This document shows positions 1 through 5,205 of a DNA stretch of 6,277 nt, piece by piece (position 1 is the stretch's first letter; every line of letters begins with the position of its first letter). The stretch comes from Smithella sp. D17 (lineage in GTDB: Bacteria; Desulfobacterota; Syntrophia; Syntrophales; Smithellaceae): contig JQOA01000116.1 of NCBI GenBank assembly GCA_000753945.1, positions 1-6,277 on the forward strand. Reading direction: 5' to 3'. Both the position numbers and the translations under genes were made by a program. Under the pieces are notes generated by a model that was not told the origin of the DNA, searched no databases, and saw nothing but the letters and a program-made list of their open reading frames with translations.

Positions 1-39
1 TGAGCGCGCAGGGTCGCTCATATCCTGTAATCGTTCGTA
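1..39. repeat. Left copy of the 39-bp terminal inverted repeat
   Basis: This copy is the inverted match of 6239-6277. It lies inside the Bro-N gene, in frame with family-like sequence on its inner side, so it appears to be the native location of the repeat. Confidence 0.97.
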
Positions 40-378
40 GCCCACCTTTGCCAGCCATAATTTTATCGGTTCAGCCTTGGGGCCGGGAACAGACTGAATA
101 AGCCGTAACAAGATTTCCGGATCAGCAACATCAGTCAAGTATTTTTTCCCGTCGGCGGCTTCCAGTTTCAGTTGGTGACAATTTGTCACCGACTCACTTC
201 CTTCCTTTTTCAGCCGTTCTTTGAACTTATTCCAGTATTTTCTGGCTGTATTAAAATCAGATTGCTGTATCAGTACAGCGATAATATCCACTACAGAGAA
301 ATACCAGGTTTCTGTCTGCTCGTCGTAATGACGACGGATTTTATAGTTTTCAAAAACGGTTAATGAATTCTTTTCCAT
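1..378 (-). CDS. Bro-N domain protein (prophage antirepressor-like), 5' part, runs off the left edge
   Basis: The first 126 codons are present; the reading frame is still open at base 1. The N-terminal sequence (VFENYKIRRHYDE, then TWYFSVVDIIAVL at about residues 25-37, LTDVADPEILLRLIQSVPGP at 81-100, and LWLAKVGYERLQDMSDPA at 107-124) is what I recall of chromosomal Bro-N proteins, a DNA-binding fold shared with phage antirepressors and baculovirus BRO proteins. Full-length members are usually about 250-300 residues, so roughly half is missing. The start at 378 follows a GAGGAAAG ribosome site about 10 nt upstream. The gene lies 2 bp after the stop of the 43-residue ORF, so the two are probably cotranscribed and translationally coupled. 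Its role is unknown; DNA binding or regulation is inferred from the family. The final 47 bp visible are repeated in inverted form at the other end of the window. Bases 171-193 hold a near-palindrome inside the coding sequence. Confidence 0.85.
   Translation of the reverse strand, partial: MEKNSLTVFENYKIRRHYDEQTETWYFSVVDIIAVLIQQSDFNTARKYWNKFKERLKKEGSESVTNCHQLKLEAADGKKYLTDVADPEILLRLIQSVPGPKAEPIKLWLAKVGYERLQDMSDPARS
171..193. repeat. Near-perfect 23-bp palindrome inside the Bro-N coding sequence
   Basis: The arms GGTGACAA (174-181) and TTGTCACC (183-190) are perfect reverse complements around a single central base. Two of the three next outer base pairs also match, giving 11-bp arms with one mismatch. 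The site lies in codons encoding SVTNCHQ. The symmetry resembles a regulator-binding site, but it may be a by-product of the protein sequence. Confidence 0.5.
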
Positions 379-380
379 AA

Positions 381-512
381 TTATTCACTTTCCTCATGAA
401 GATCATAGGCTACAGTTCCCGCCTTGAGTGCCGCCACAACGGCGGGATCTTTGGCGATTGCTTTTCCAATCAAACGTTTCCCCGCCGCCGGTGTCAAAAC
501 AAATTGTTTCAT
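381..512 (-). CDS. Small 43-residue protein upstream of the Bro-N gene
   Basis: An ATG at 512 follows a GGAGAG ribosome site about 7 nt upstream and opens a 43-codon frame ending in TAA at 381-383. The N-terminal two thirds (MKQFVLTPAAGKRLIGKAIA, then a DPAVVAALKAGT stretch) resembles, from memory, the start of a larger conserved hypothetical family in anaerobes. Here it ends early in an acidic tail, AYDLHEESE. It has no signal peptide or membrane segment and is basic at the front and acidic at the back. The 2-bp gap to the Bro-N gene and the Bro-N ribosome site lying inside this ORF argue that it is translated and coupled. It could be a genuine small partner protein of Bro-N, or the shortened remnant of a longer gene. 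Its function is unknown. Confidence 0.6.
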   Translation of the reverse strand: MKQFVLTPAAGKRLIGKAIAKDPAVVAALKAGTVAYDLHEESE

Positions 513-541
513 AATAGCTCTCCATTTTATTTCTTGTTTAT

Positions 542-572
542 ATTATAGCCACTCCAGATTTGTATCTGTTAA
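542..572 (-). promoter_or_regulatory. Candidate promoter for the small ORF and Bro-N gene
   Basis: On the minus strand a perfect -10 hexamer TATAAT (542-547) sits 30 nt upstream of the ATG at 512. A TTAACA -35-like hexamer (567-572) lies 19 bp further upstream. The -35 overlaps the stop codon of the flavodoxin gene, so the small ORF/Bro-N pair can be transcribed independently of that gene. The 19-bp spacer is longer than the ideal 17, hence moderate confidence. Confidence 0.5.
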
Positions 573-1519
573 GTGCACGTTTTAAATTCCGGTGGTTCCA
601 TAATTGTAATATTGTTTCGTTTCAAATATTCGGGGAAACCGTAAAGACGCTGGCCTCTGTATTCCATCACTACGGCATCGGCAGGGCAATTATTCAGACA
701 TCCGAAACAGGCCAGACACTTGTCTCTGTCAACAGCTTGTTTAAAAGGATTGATGGCTTTGGTCGGGCATTTTCTAACACATGTTCCACAACCGATACAT
801 TTTGAGGCGTCCACCGTATGTTTATTCATTGCTTTCTTGTTTAGCCAGATAAGAGGCAAAGCCCGTAAACCTTCTCTCAAAGCAATTTCATAGCTAATGG
901 AAATTGTCTCACCCCGGGAAATTCTTGTCAGAGTGTCTGCCGTAAAACGGCGTATCTGATCAAATGTTGCTGCGTTGGGCAGGTGCTGTCCGGATTTTTG
1001 ATTGGCACTGTCCCATTTTGGTGTGGGATAAGAGGGAATATTTCGAAACGCATCCCTTCCTACAGGTACTCCGCCTTTGCTCGCCAGGATTTTGAGAATG
1101 TGACAGGAGGCGTTGTGCTGATTGCCTTCGGGACCACCGAAGGAAACGAACGCGGCAACCGGTGTTCCCTTGATGGATGGAATTTTTCCCAGCCAATCGA
1201 TGACATTGTCAGGCGTGTCGTAATAAAACACAGGACTGCCAACGATGATAAAATCATAATCCGGCAGGATTTTTTTATCTGTTTCCTGAAATTCGAGTTC
1301 ATCGACGGCGATATTTTTACTCTTCAAGATACAGCCGACAAGCCGAGCGTATCTTTGAGTATTGCCTGTTTGGCTGTACCACAAAATCAGGACTTTTTTC
1401 GGAGAATGTGTTTTTAAATCGGGACAGGCAGCGATGCTTTGCCGTGTCAGAGAAACCGGGAGGCACAAGGCTGTGCCGATGATGGCGCTTTTTTTGATGA
1501 AGTCTCGCCGAGTATCCAT
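569..1519 (-). CDS. Tat-exported flavodoxin / 2[4Fe-4S] ferredoxin fusion protein (EFR1-like)
   Basis: This is a 316-residue electron-transfer protein. The start at 1519 is chosen because AAGGAG lies 5 nt upstream and the protein then opens with a twin-arginine signal (TRRDFIKK, residues 3-10, then a hydrophobic stretch). IAAC at 29-32 fits a lipobox, so it may be a Tat lipoprotein. Residues about 41-200 form a flavodoxin fold; SQTGNTQRYA (49-58) is the FMN-phosphate loop and IIVGSPVFYYDTP (91-103) a second flavin-side segment. Residues about 233-283 are a bacterial ferredoxin with two complete motifs: Cys241, 244, 247 and 251, and Cys268, 271, 274 and 278, each set ending in CP. The domain order matches EFR1-type ferredoxin/flavodoxin proteins. 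The redox partner is unknown, and export of such a protein is less usual than a cytoplasmic location. It lies downstream of the amidohydrolase and the nitrilase remnant on the same strand. Confidence 0.88.
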   Translation of the reverse strand: MDTRRDFIKKSAIIGTALCLPVSLTRQSIAACPDLKTHSPKKVLILWYSQTGNTQRYARLVGCILKSKNIAVDELEFQETDKKILPDYDFIIVGSPVFYYDTPDNVIDWLGKIPSIKGTPVAAFVSFGGPEGNQHNASCHILKILASKGGVPVGRDAFRNIPSYPTPKWDSANQKSGQHLPNAATFDQIRRFTADTLTRISRGETISISYEIALREGLRALPLIWLNKKAMNKHTVDASKCIGCGTCVRKCPTKAINPFKQAVDRDKCLACFGCLNNCPADAVVMEYRGQRLYGFPEYLKRNNITIMEPPEFKTCT

Positions 1520-1577
1520 ACAATCTCCTTCTGTAACATTTTCCTCGTAAAAGAAATAATACAACAAAATTTTATGT

Positions 1578-1608
1578 CCGGCGCACGTTACGTTTATACC
1601 AGCGCCGG
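1578..1608 (-). terminator. GC-rich inverted repeat, weak terminator candidate
   Basis: CCGGCGC (1578-1584) and GCGCCGG (1602-1608) form a perfect 7-bp GC stem around a 17-nt loop. On the minus strand it is followed by ACATAAAATTTTG, which is A+T rich but not a clean T run. It lies between the nitrilase remnant and the flavodoxin gene and could limit read-through from the amidohydrolase. The rest of the stretch 1520-1652 shows no gene I can support. Confidence 0.25.
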
Positions 1609-1652
1609 CCCAACAAGCGTTGATGATGCCATGCAAAAGCAGGCAGGAACCC

Positions 1653-1898
1653 TTGATTGCGCAGCCTCCGTGCGGCCATAGTGCGCATAAATTCCCAACA
1701 GACGGCCGCGCCAATATGTGTGTTGTCATAGGTCCCGATAATGCCGCTATCATTCGAATCACCGCCTTCATAGAAATAATTTCCCCACATCGCAGGAAGA
1801 TCTTTGTCGTGCCGGCCCAGAAGAGAGCCGTTAGCATAACACTGGTAGCGATTGCGTACACTGCCATCGGAAAGCCTGCACAAAAATGATCCTTCAGC
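1653..1898 (-). pseudogene. Internal fragment of a nitrilase-superfamily carbon-nitrogen hydrolase
   Basis: Read on the minus strand from 1898, the frame gives AEGSFLCRLSDGSVRNRYQC, then HDKDLPAMWGNYFYEGGD, then GTYDNTHIGAAVCWEFMRT and ARRLRNQ. This is the middle of a carbon-nitrogen hydrolase: HDKDLP carries the expected catalytic Lys and AAVCWE the nucleophilic Cys. The N-terminal half with the first catalytic Glu is absent, because an in-frame stop (1899-1901) and the amidohydrolase stop lie immediately upstream. After RNQ (1653-1655) the similarity is lost; the frame runs on as unrelated sequence to a stop at 1572. Family members are about 250-350 residues and only about 82 are seen here. 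The Gly in MWGN is Glu in the relatives I recall. There is no ATG or ribosome site for an intact gene, so I read it as a relic of a deleted gene. Confidence 0.65.
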
Positions 1899-1915
1899 TC
1901 ACAGCAACAAAATCG

Positions 1916-3475
1916 TTATGCATTAAATATAATCTTGCTGACATCATAAATCTTGCCGTCTTTGATGACGGCTTGCGGATTACGACAAGCTTTGATGTTT
2001 TCCAAAGGGTTTTCTTTCAGTACCACCAGATCAGCGTATTTTCCTTTATCCACCGATCCGATTTTGTCGGCCATTCCGATAATCTTTGCGTTGTTGATGG
2101 TGGCGCACTGCAAGGCTTCCAGACAAGAAAATCCGATGCGGCCCAGCATTTCCATTTCGCGCCATAAACTTCCATGATATGAAAAAGGAACTCCGGAGTC
2201 CGTACCGCAGCCAATGGCAAGGCCCGCGTCTTTCATCGCCATCAAATTTCGTGGTCCGACAAGAAGGATATTGAAATAAATTTCAGGATTGGCCATATAC
2301 CTGCCTTTGGCGTATAATTTTTCACAGCCGTATTGGCGATAGTTTTTCAGATGAACTATATTGCTTTCATGAATGGATGTTTCCGTATAATCTCCCAATG
2401 AAGAATTTATGTATTCGCGCCGGATGGTCATTTCTCTATCAATGAAATCGTTGCGGTATTTTTGAGGCAATTCATCGTAGGCTTCCGGCGCGGCCAGCAT
2501 TTGCGCGATGATCATGGTTGGAACAATGGCGATCTTCTTTTTAGCCATTGCGGTTATTTCTTTCTCCGTCAGCACCGCGTCAGCAATGGAATGTTCCATC
2601 GAACTGATGCCGTATTGCAGAGCACGGTCAAACCCGAATTTGGTATGAATGTGTCCAGCCGTGGCCAGATTATTTTTCTGCGCGTAGTCAAATATCGATT
2701 TTAGATGTTCATCCGCATATACAGGAATATCACCTTTCCCGCACAGCACGGACTTTTTGTCCATGGTGAGTTTGATAAACGATGCACCGAAGGCGGAGTT
2801 TTTCCGCATCTTTTCTTCGAGATCCTTTGTATTCTTGAACCATAAATTGGTGTCACCGGCAAACGCAATCACCACCGGGGAAAAAATGCTGACGTCTGAA
2901 GGATCAATATCGGGGTGCCCGCCATAAATATTGGTGAATGAATTGCAGTACACAATCCGCGGACCGATGAGATCACCTTTTTCTATTTGCGATATAAAGT
3001 CATGCAGTAATTTAGGCATTGCGCCCATGTCGCGGATAGTCGTCACGCCATGCTTGATCTGCTGGATGTAATTTCTTTTCTGTTGATTCATAATTGTCAA
3101 AATTCCCAAAGGATTGAGCTCCGATTCTCCGGGCAGGGTCGCATGGCAATGCGCGTCAATCAATCCGGGGATGACGAACTGATTTCTCAAATCTATAATC
3201 ATATCGCCTTCCCTTGCAGAGGGGATTTCATTGGCAATAGTTTCAATGAGACCATTCCGTATGGCAAGAGTTTGGTCACGACGGATGCCGCCCAGGACAA
3301 CATCAAGAACATCGCTATGGATGAGATAAAGCGCTTTACCCTCGATGGTGCCTGCCGGTTGATATTTGGGAAGGGACGAGCAACCGGTGATATTCGGCAT
3401 TCCCAGAAAAAAGACGGATGCCGCCGCTGTCTGCATCAGTTGCCTTCTGGTCATTTCAAAAGAAATATTTCCCAT
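1916..3475 (-). CDS. Tat-exported metal-dependent amidohydrolase (imidazolonepropionase-like), probable lipoprotein
   Basis: This 519-residue protein belongs to the amidohydrolase superfamily (PF01979 type), which hydrolyses C-N or related bonds with one or two metal ions. The metal-site residues are in order: H109 and H111 in DAHCHA, K235 in FIKLT (the Lys carbamylated in binuclear members), H275 and H277 in GHIHT, H295 in MEHS, and D426 in GTDSG. The C-terminal GSVDKGKYADLVVL (473-486) and IKDGKIY (504-510) form the usual beta-sandwich end. The N-terminus has a twin-arginine motif (TRRQLMQ, 9-15), a hydrophobic segment and a lipobox ITGC with Cys32, so it should be exported folded and membrane-anchored. 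The start at 3475 follows GGGGAGG 8 nt upstream; Met8 is a weaker alternative. The substrate cannot be told: related enzymes include imidazolonepropionase, prolidase-like and carboxypeptidase-like enzymes. A nitrilase remnant lies 18 bp after its stop. Confidence 0.88.
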   Translation of the reverse strand: MGNISFEMTRRQLMQTAAASVFFLGMPNITGCSSLPKYQPAGTIEGKALYLIHSDVLDVVLGGIRRDQTLAIRNGLIETIANEIPSAREGDMIIDLRNQFVIPGLIDAHCHATLPGESELNPLGILTIMNQQKRNYIQQIKHGVTTIRDMGAMPKLLHDFISQIEKGDLIGPRIVYCNSFTNIYGGHPDIDPSDVSIFSPVVIAFAGDTNLWFKNTKDLEEKMRKNSAFGASFIKLTMDKKSVLCGKGDIPVYADEHLKSIFDYAQKNNLATAGHIHTKFGFDRALQYGISSMEHSIADAVLTEKEITAMAKKKIAIVPTMIIAQMLAAPEAYDELPQKYRNDFIDREMTIRREYINSSLGDYTETSIHESNIVHLKNYRQYGCEKLYAKGRYMANPEIYFNILLVGPRNLMAMKDAGLAIGCGTDSGVPFSYHGSLWREMEMLGRIGFSCLEALQCATINNAKIIGMADKIGSVDKGKYADLVVLKENPLENIKACRNPQAVIKDGKIYDVSKIIFNA

Positions 3476-3737
3476 GAATAATGCCTCCCCTTTAATATTT
3501 TAAAATCGTCGGGATAATTATGTCGAAAGAGCCGGATATTGCAAGAATATATTTATTGTTGGAAAACGAGGGGCGTGCTCAATTTGTTCTAAATTGATGG
3601 ATTTGGCTATTCCTCACATCGGAAGTATTTACCGCAATCGATTGCAGGCCTGGGATCTGCAGGTAAATAATTATTAATATAATTTTCTCAATAATTATGA
3701 TAATCAAAAAACAAATAAAAATACAAACGGAGATTTT
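3476..3737. other. Divergent intergenic region between the amidohydrolase and TPR genes
   Basis: These 262 bp must hold the promoters of two divergent genes. On the minus strand, TTGCAA (3539-3544), a 16-bp spacer and CATAAT (3517-3522) form a plausible but weak promoter for the amidohydrolase. Bases 3661-3725 are very A+T rich, with a TATAAT at 3678-3683 on the plus strand and no good -35 at standard spacing, so the TPR promoter is not fixed. Two tiny plus-strand frames (3520-3597 and 3597-3677) overlap as TGATG but lack ribosome sites, and I do not call them genes. Confidence 0.4.
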
Positions 3738-4367
3738 ATGCGCAAGATTATTGTTTTCATCTTTTGTGTTTTAATTTTTCTTTGTTCATGCTCGGAAACG
3801 GACAAATCGGCGGAAGACTGGATTAGCAGAGCGCGTCTGTTATGGGACGGGAAACAATATACAGAGCCGAATAAGGCAATTGAATACTTGAATAACGCTA
3901 TTAAACTGCAGCCTAATAATGCCGAGACTTACAACCAGCGAGGGGTTGCTTACAAAAATCTTGGCCAGAATCAGCGAGCAATTGAGGACTATAATGAAGC
4001 TATCCGTCTCAAACCGGATAATGTTTTGGCCTACTACAACAGGGGAACTGTTTACAACAATATTGGTCAATATCAAAATGCCATAGAGGACTATAATAAA
4101 GTTCTCCGTCTGGACCAAAATTCAATAATCGCGTACAACAGCAGAGGGATTAATTACAGCAGCCTTCACCAATATCAACGTGCCATAGAAGACTATAATA
4201 AAGCCATTCATTTGCAACCGAATTACGCTGATGCCTACAACAACAGGGGTCTTGCTTATTTAAAACAGGACAATGACAAATCGGGTTGCCGTGATTTACA
4301 AAAGGCTTGCAAATTAGGAGTTTGCAAAGCGCTGGAATTGGCTAAAAACAAGGGATTATGCCGTTGA
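3738..4367 (+). CDS. TPR-repeat lipoprotein with Cys-rich C-terminal tail
   Basis: This is a 209-residue envelope protein. It opens with a basic and hydrophobic signal (residues 1-17) ending in LCSC, so Cys18 is the probable lipidated residue, although Cys at -2 departs from the classic lipobox. Residues about 27-197 are five tetratricopeptide repeats on a strict 34-residue step; the middle ones carry the consensus (AYYNRGTVYNNIGQYQNAIE and relatives, with EDYNKAI in helix B). TPRs are helical scaffolds for protein-protein contact and give no enzymatic role. The C-terminal part changes character: SGCRDLQKACKLGVC and GLC place Cys at 184, 191, 196 and 208, a tail I recall in similar TPR proteins of Desulfobacterota-type genomes. 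The ribosome site CGGAG lies about 7 nt upstream. The 188 bp downstream to the next gene are A+T rich without a clear hairpin terminator. The binding partner is unknown. Confidence 0.85.
   Translation: MRKIIVFIFCVLIFLCSCSETDKSAEDWISRARLLWDGKQYTEPNKAIEYLNNAIKLQPNNAETYNQRGVAYKNLGQNQRAIEDYNEAIRLKPDNVLAYYNRGTVYNNIGQYQNAIEDYNKVLRLDQNSIIAYNSRGINYSSLHQYQRAIEDYNKAIHLQPNYADAYNNRGLAYLKQDNDKSGCRDLQKACKLGVCKALELAKNKGLCR
3978..4205 (+). repeat. 102-bp coding repeat periodicity in the TPR gene
   Basis: The segment encoding AIEDYN recurs at 3978, 4080 and 4182, exactly 102 bp (34 codons) apart. The DNA is nearly the same each time (GCCATAGAGGACTATAAT and close variants). This reflects internal duplication of TPR units and is not a CRISPR or a mobile repeat. 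Confidence 0.8.
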
Positions 4368-4481
4368 TGAATTTTTGCTTTGTTCTTGTAAATTGCCATC
4401 TTTTTTAAGCGTATAGCCTGATACTATTAACAAAAAAGTAATTTTCCCTAATATCAAACAATTAATTATCTAAATTTTTTA

Positions 4482-4508
4482 TTGACAAGTTTGTTTTGGT
4501 GATGTAAT
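4482..4508 (+). promoter_or_regulatory. Candidate promoter of the Rrf2-family gene
   Basis: A perfect -35 hexamer TTGACA (4482-4487) is followed by TGTAAT (4503-4508), one mismatch from TATAAT. The 15-bp spacer is shorter than optimal, which is common at promoters controlled by an activator or repressor. The -10 runs into the palindrome at 4507-4529, so a protein bound there would cover the -10 and the transcription start. Confidence 0.5.
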
Positions 4509-4529
4509 TACTATCAAAATGATAGTAAT
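4507..4529. promoter_or_regulatory. Perfect 23-bp palindrome, probable Rrf2 operator
   Basis: The arms ATTACTATCA (4507-4516) and TGATAGTAAT (4520-4529) are exact reverse complements around AAA. An outer imperfect pair, GATGTAATTAC (4501-4511) and GTGATTACGTC (4534-4544), matches at 9 of 11 positions and shares the same centre. The site overlaps the -10 and lies 27 bp before the Rrf2 start codon. Rrf2 proteins are dimers that bind such dyads, usually in their own promoters, so autoregulation is the natural reading. Confidence 0.75.
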
Positions 4530-4555
4530 AGTAGTGATTACGTCAGAGGAGCGAT

Positions 4556-4996
4556 ATGAAACTTTCCACAAGAACGCGTTATGGAGTCAGATTGATGGTG
4601 GCACTGGCTCTTAATTATGGGCAAAATCCTGTATTTCTTAAAAATATTGCCAAAGATGAGAATATTTCCGAGAAATACCTGAGTTTGATCATCATACCTT
4701 TGCGGAGAATAGGCTTGGTGAATTCCATCCGAGGTGCACATGGAGGATACAACCTTGCAAAAGAACCGTCACAAATTACCATGAAGGAGATTGTAGATGT
4801 TTTAGAAGGAGATTGCTCTCTTGTTGACTGTGTCAATAATCCTTCCACCTGTCCGAGAGTGCCAATCTGCGCTACCCATGACATCTGGGCGATGATCGGC
4901 GGGAAAATTTCCAAAACCTTAAGTTTGATTACCCTGGATATGCTGGTCAAAATGAATCAGGAGAAAGCCGGTAATGCAATGATGCATAATATCTAA
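4556..4996 (+). CDS. Rrf2/IscR-family transcriptional regulator, probable Fe-S sensor
   Basis: This 146-residue protein has the normal length for the family. Residues 1-83 form the winged helix: MKLSTRTRYGVRLMVALA at the start, a recognition-helix region around NISEKYLSLIIIPLRRIGLV (36-55), and the wing RGAHGGYNLA (59-68), which is diagnostic of Rrf2 proteins. The dimer/sensor part carries Cys87, Cys92, Cys99 and Cys105, plus His108. Three of these match the Cys triad that binds an Fe-S cluster in IscR-like members, with C92-x6-C99-x5-C105 spacing, one residue longer than the classic first gap. It therefore probably senses iron-sulfur status, redox state, nitric oxide or cysteine supply; which one cannot be told. 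The ribosome site AGAGGAG lies 4 nt before the ATG. A perfect palindrome in its promoter suggests that it controls itself, and possibly mnmA 209 bp downstream on the same strand. Confidence 0.9.
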   Translation: MKLSTRTRYGVRLMVALALNYGQNPVFLKNIAKDENISEKYLSLIIIPLRRIGLVNSIRGAHGGYNLAKEPSQITMKEIVDVLEGDCSLVDCVNNPSTCPRVPICATHDIWAMIGGKISKTLSLITLDMLVKMNQEKAGNAMMHNI

Positions 4997-5024
4997 TATC
5001 AATGTATTTTATCTGGCTAACTTT

Positions 5025-5147
5025 ATTGTTGAAACTCCAATTCCGAAAGCGAAGCGTAGCGGAATTGGTAAGTTGAACAATCCCGCGAAGCGGAGGGTTT
5101 AATACCCCATAGCTTGCTGCGGAATCTGTTTCCAAAGCTTGCTTTGG
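5025..5147. repeat. Cluster of small palindromic repeats between the Rrf2 gene and mnmA
   Basis: Four hairpin-like units lie end to end. (1) CCAATTCCG (5037-5045) pairs with CGGAATTGG (5060-5068), extended outward imperfectly by ATTGTT (5025-5030) and AACAAT (5076-5081). (2) CCGC-GAA-GCGG lies at 5083-5093, flanked by C and AGGG. (3) ACCCCATAGCTTGCTGCGGAAT (5103-5124, by position) is a damaged palindrome. (4) CCAAAGC-TT-GCTTTGG (5132-5147) is perfect. Units 1 and 2 share GCGAAGC, and units 3 and 4 share AGCTTGCT. No T run follows, so none is a standard terminator. The look is that of an interspersed palindromic (REP/MITE-like) element; whether it is repeated in the genome cannot be seen here. 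Confidence 0.6.
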
Positions 5148-5205
5148 GTTCATACCCGTGATTGGCGGCATTGTTGGTAATATATGTAAGATTTATAGAG
5201 GTGAA

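Noticed and set aside
429..444. CCGCC/GGCGG hairpin as an attenuator or terminator before the Bro-N gene
   Set aside because: It has a 5-bp stem within the codons of the 43-residue ORF and no T run after it; the Ala/Pro-rich coding explains it.
983..1417. 144-residue plus-strand open frame
   Set aside because: It lies wholly antisense to the flavodoxin-ferredoxin gene, shows no family-like motifs and is a shadow frame.
1520..1867. Extension of the flavodoxin-ferredoxin frame upstream to a 432-residue protein
   Set aside because: The extra 116 residues overlap the nitrilase fragment in another frame and have no ribosome site. The Met at 1519 has AAGGAG upstream and begins a textbook Tat signal.
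3520..3677. Two short plus-strand ORFs of 25 and 26 codons overlapping as TGATG
   Set aside because: The stop/start overlap is suggestive, but neither has a ribosome site or a recognisable sequence, and the first ATG lies in the candidate -10 of the divergent amidohydrolase gene.
3978..4205. Regularly spaced repeats as a possible CRISPR-like array
   Set aside because: The 102-bp period is 34 codons, the TPR unit length, and the intervening sequence is also repeat-derived and coding.
4368..4480. T-rich stretches after the TPR gene as a terminator
   Set aside because: CTTTTTTAAG and AATTTTTT occur, but no convincing stem precedes either one.
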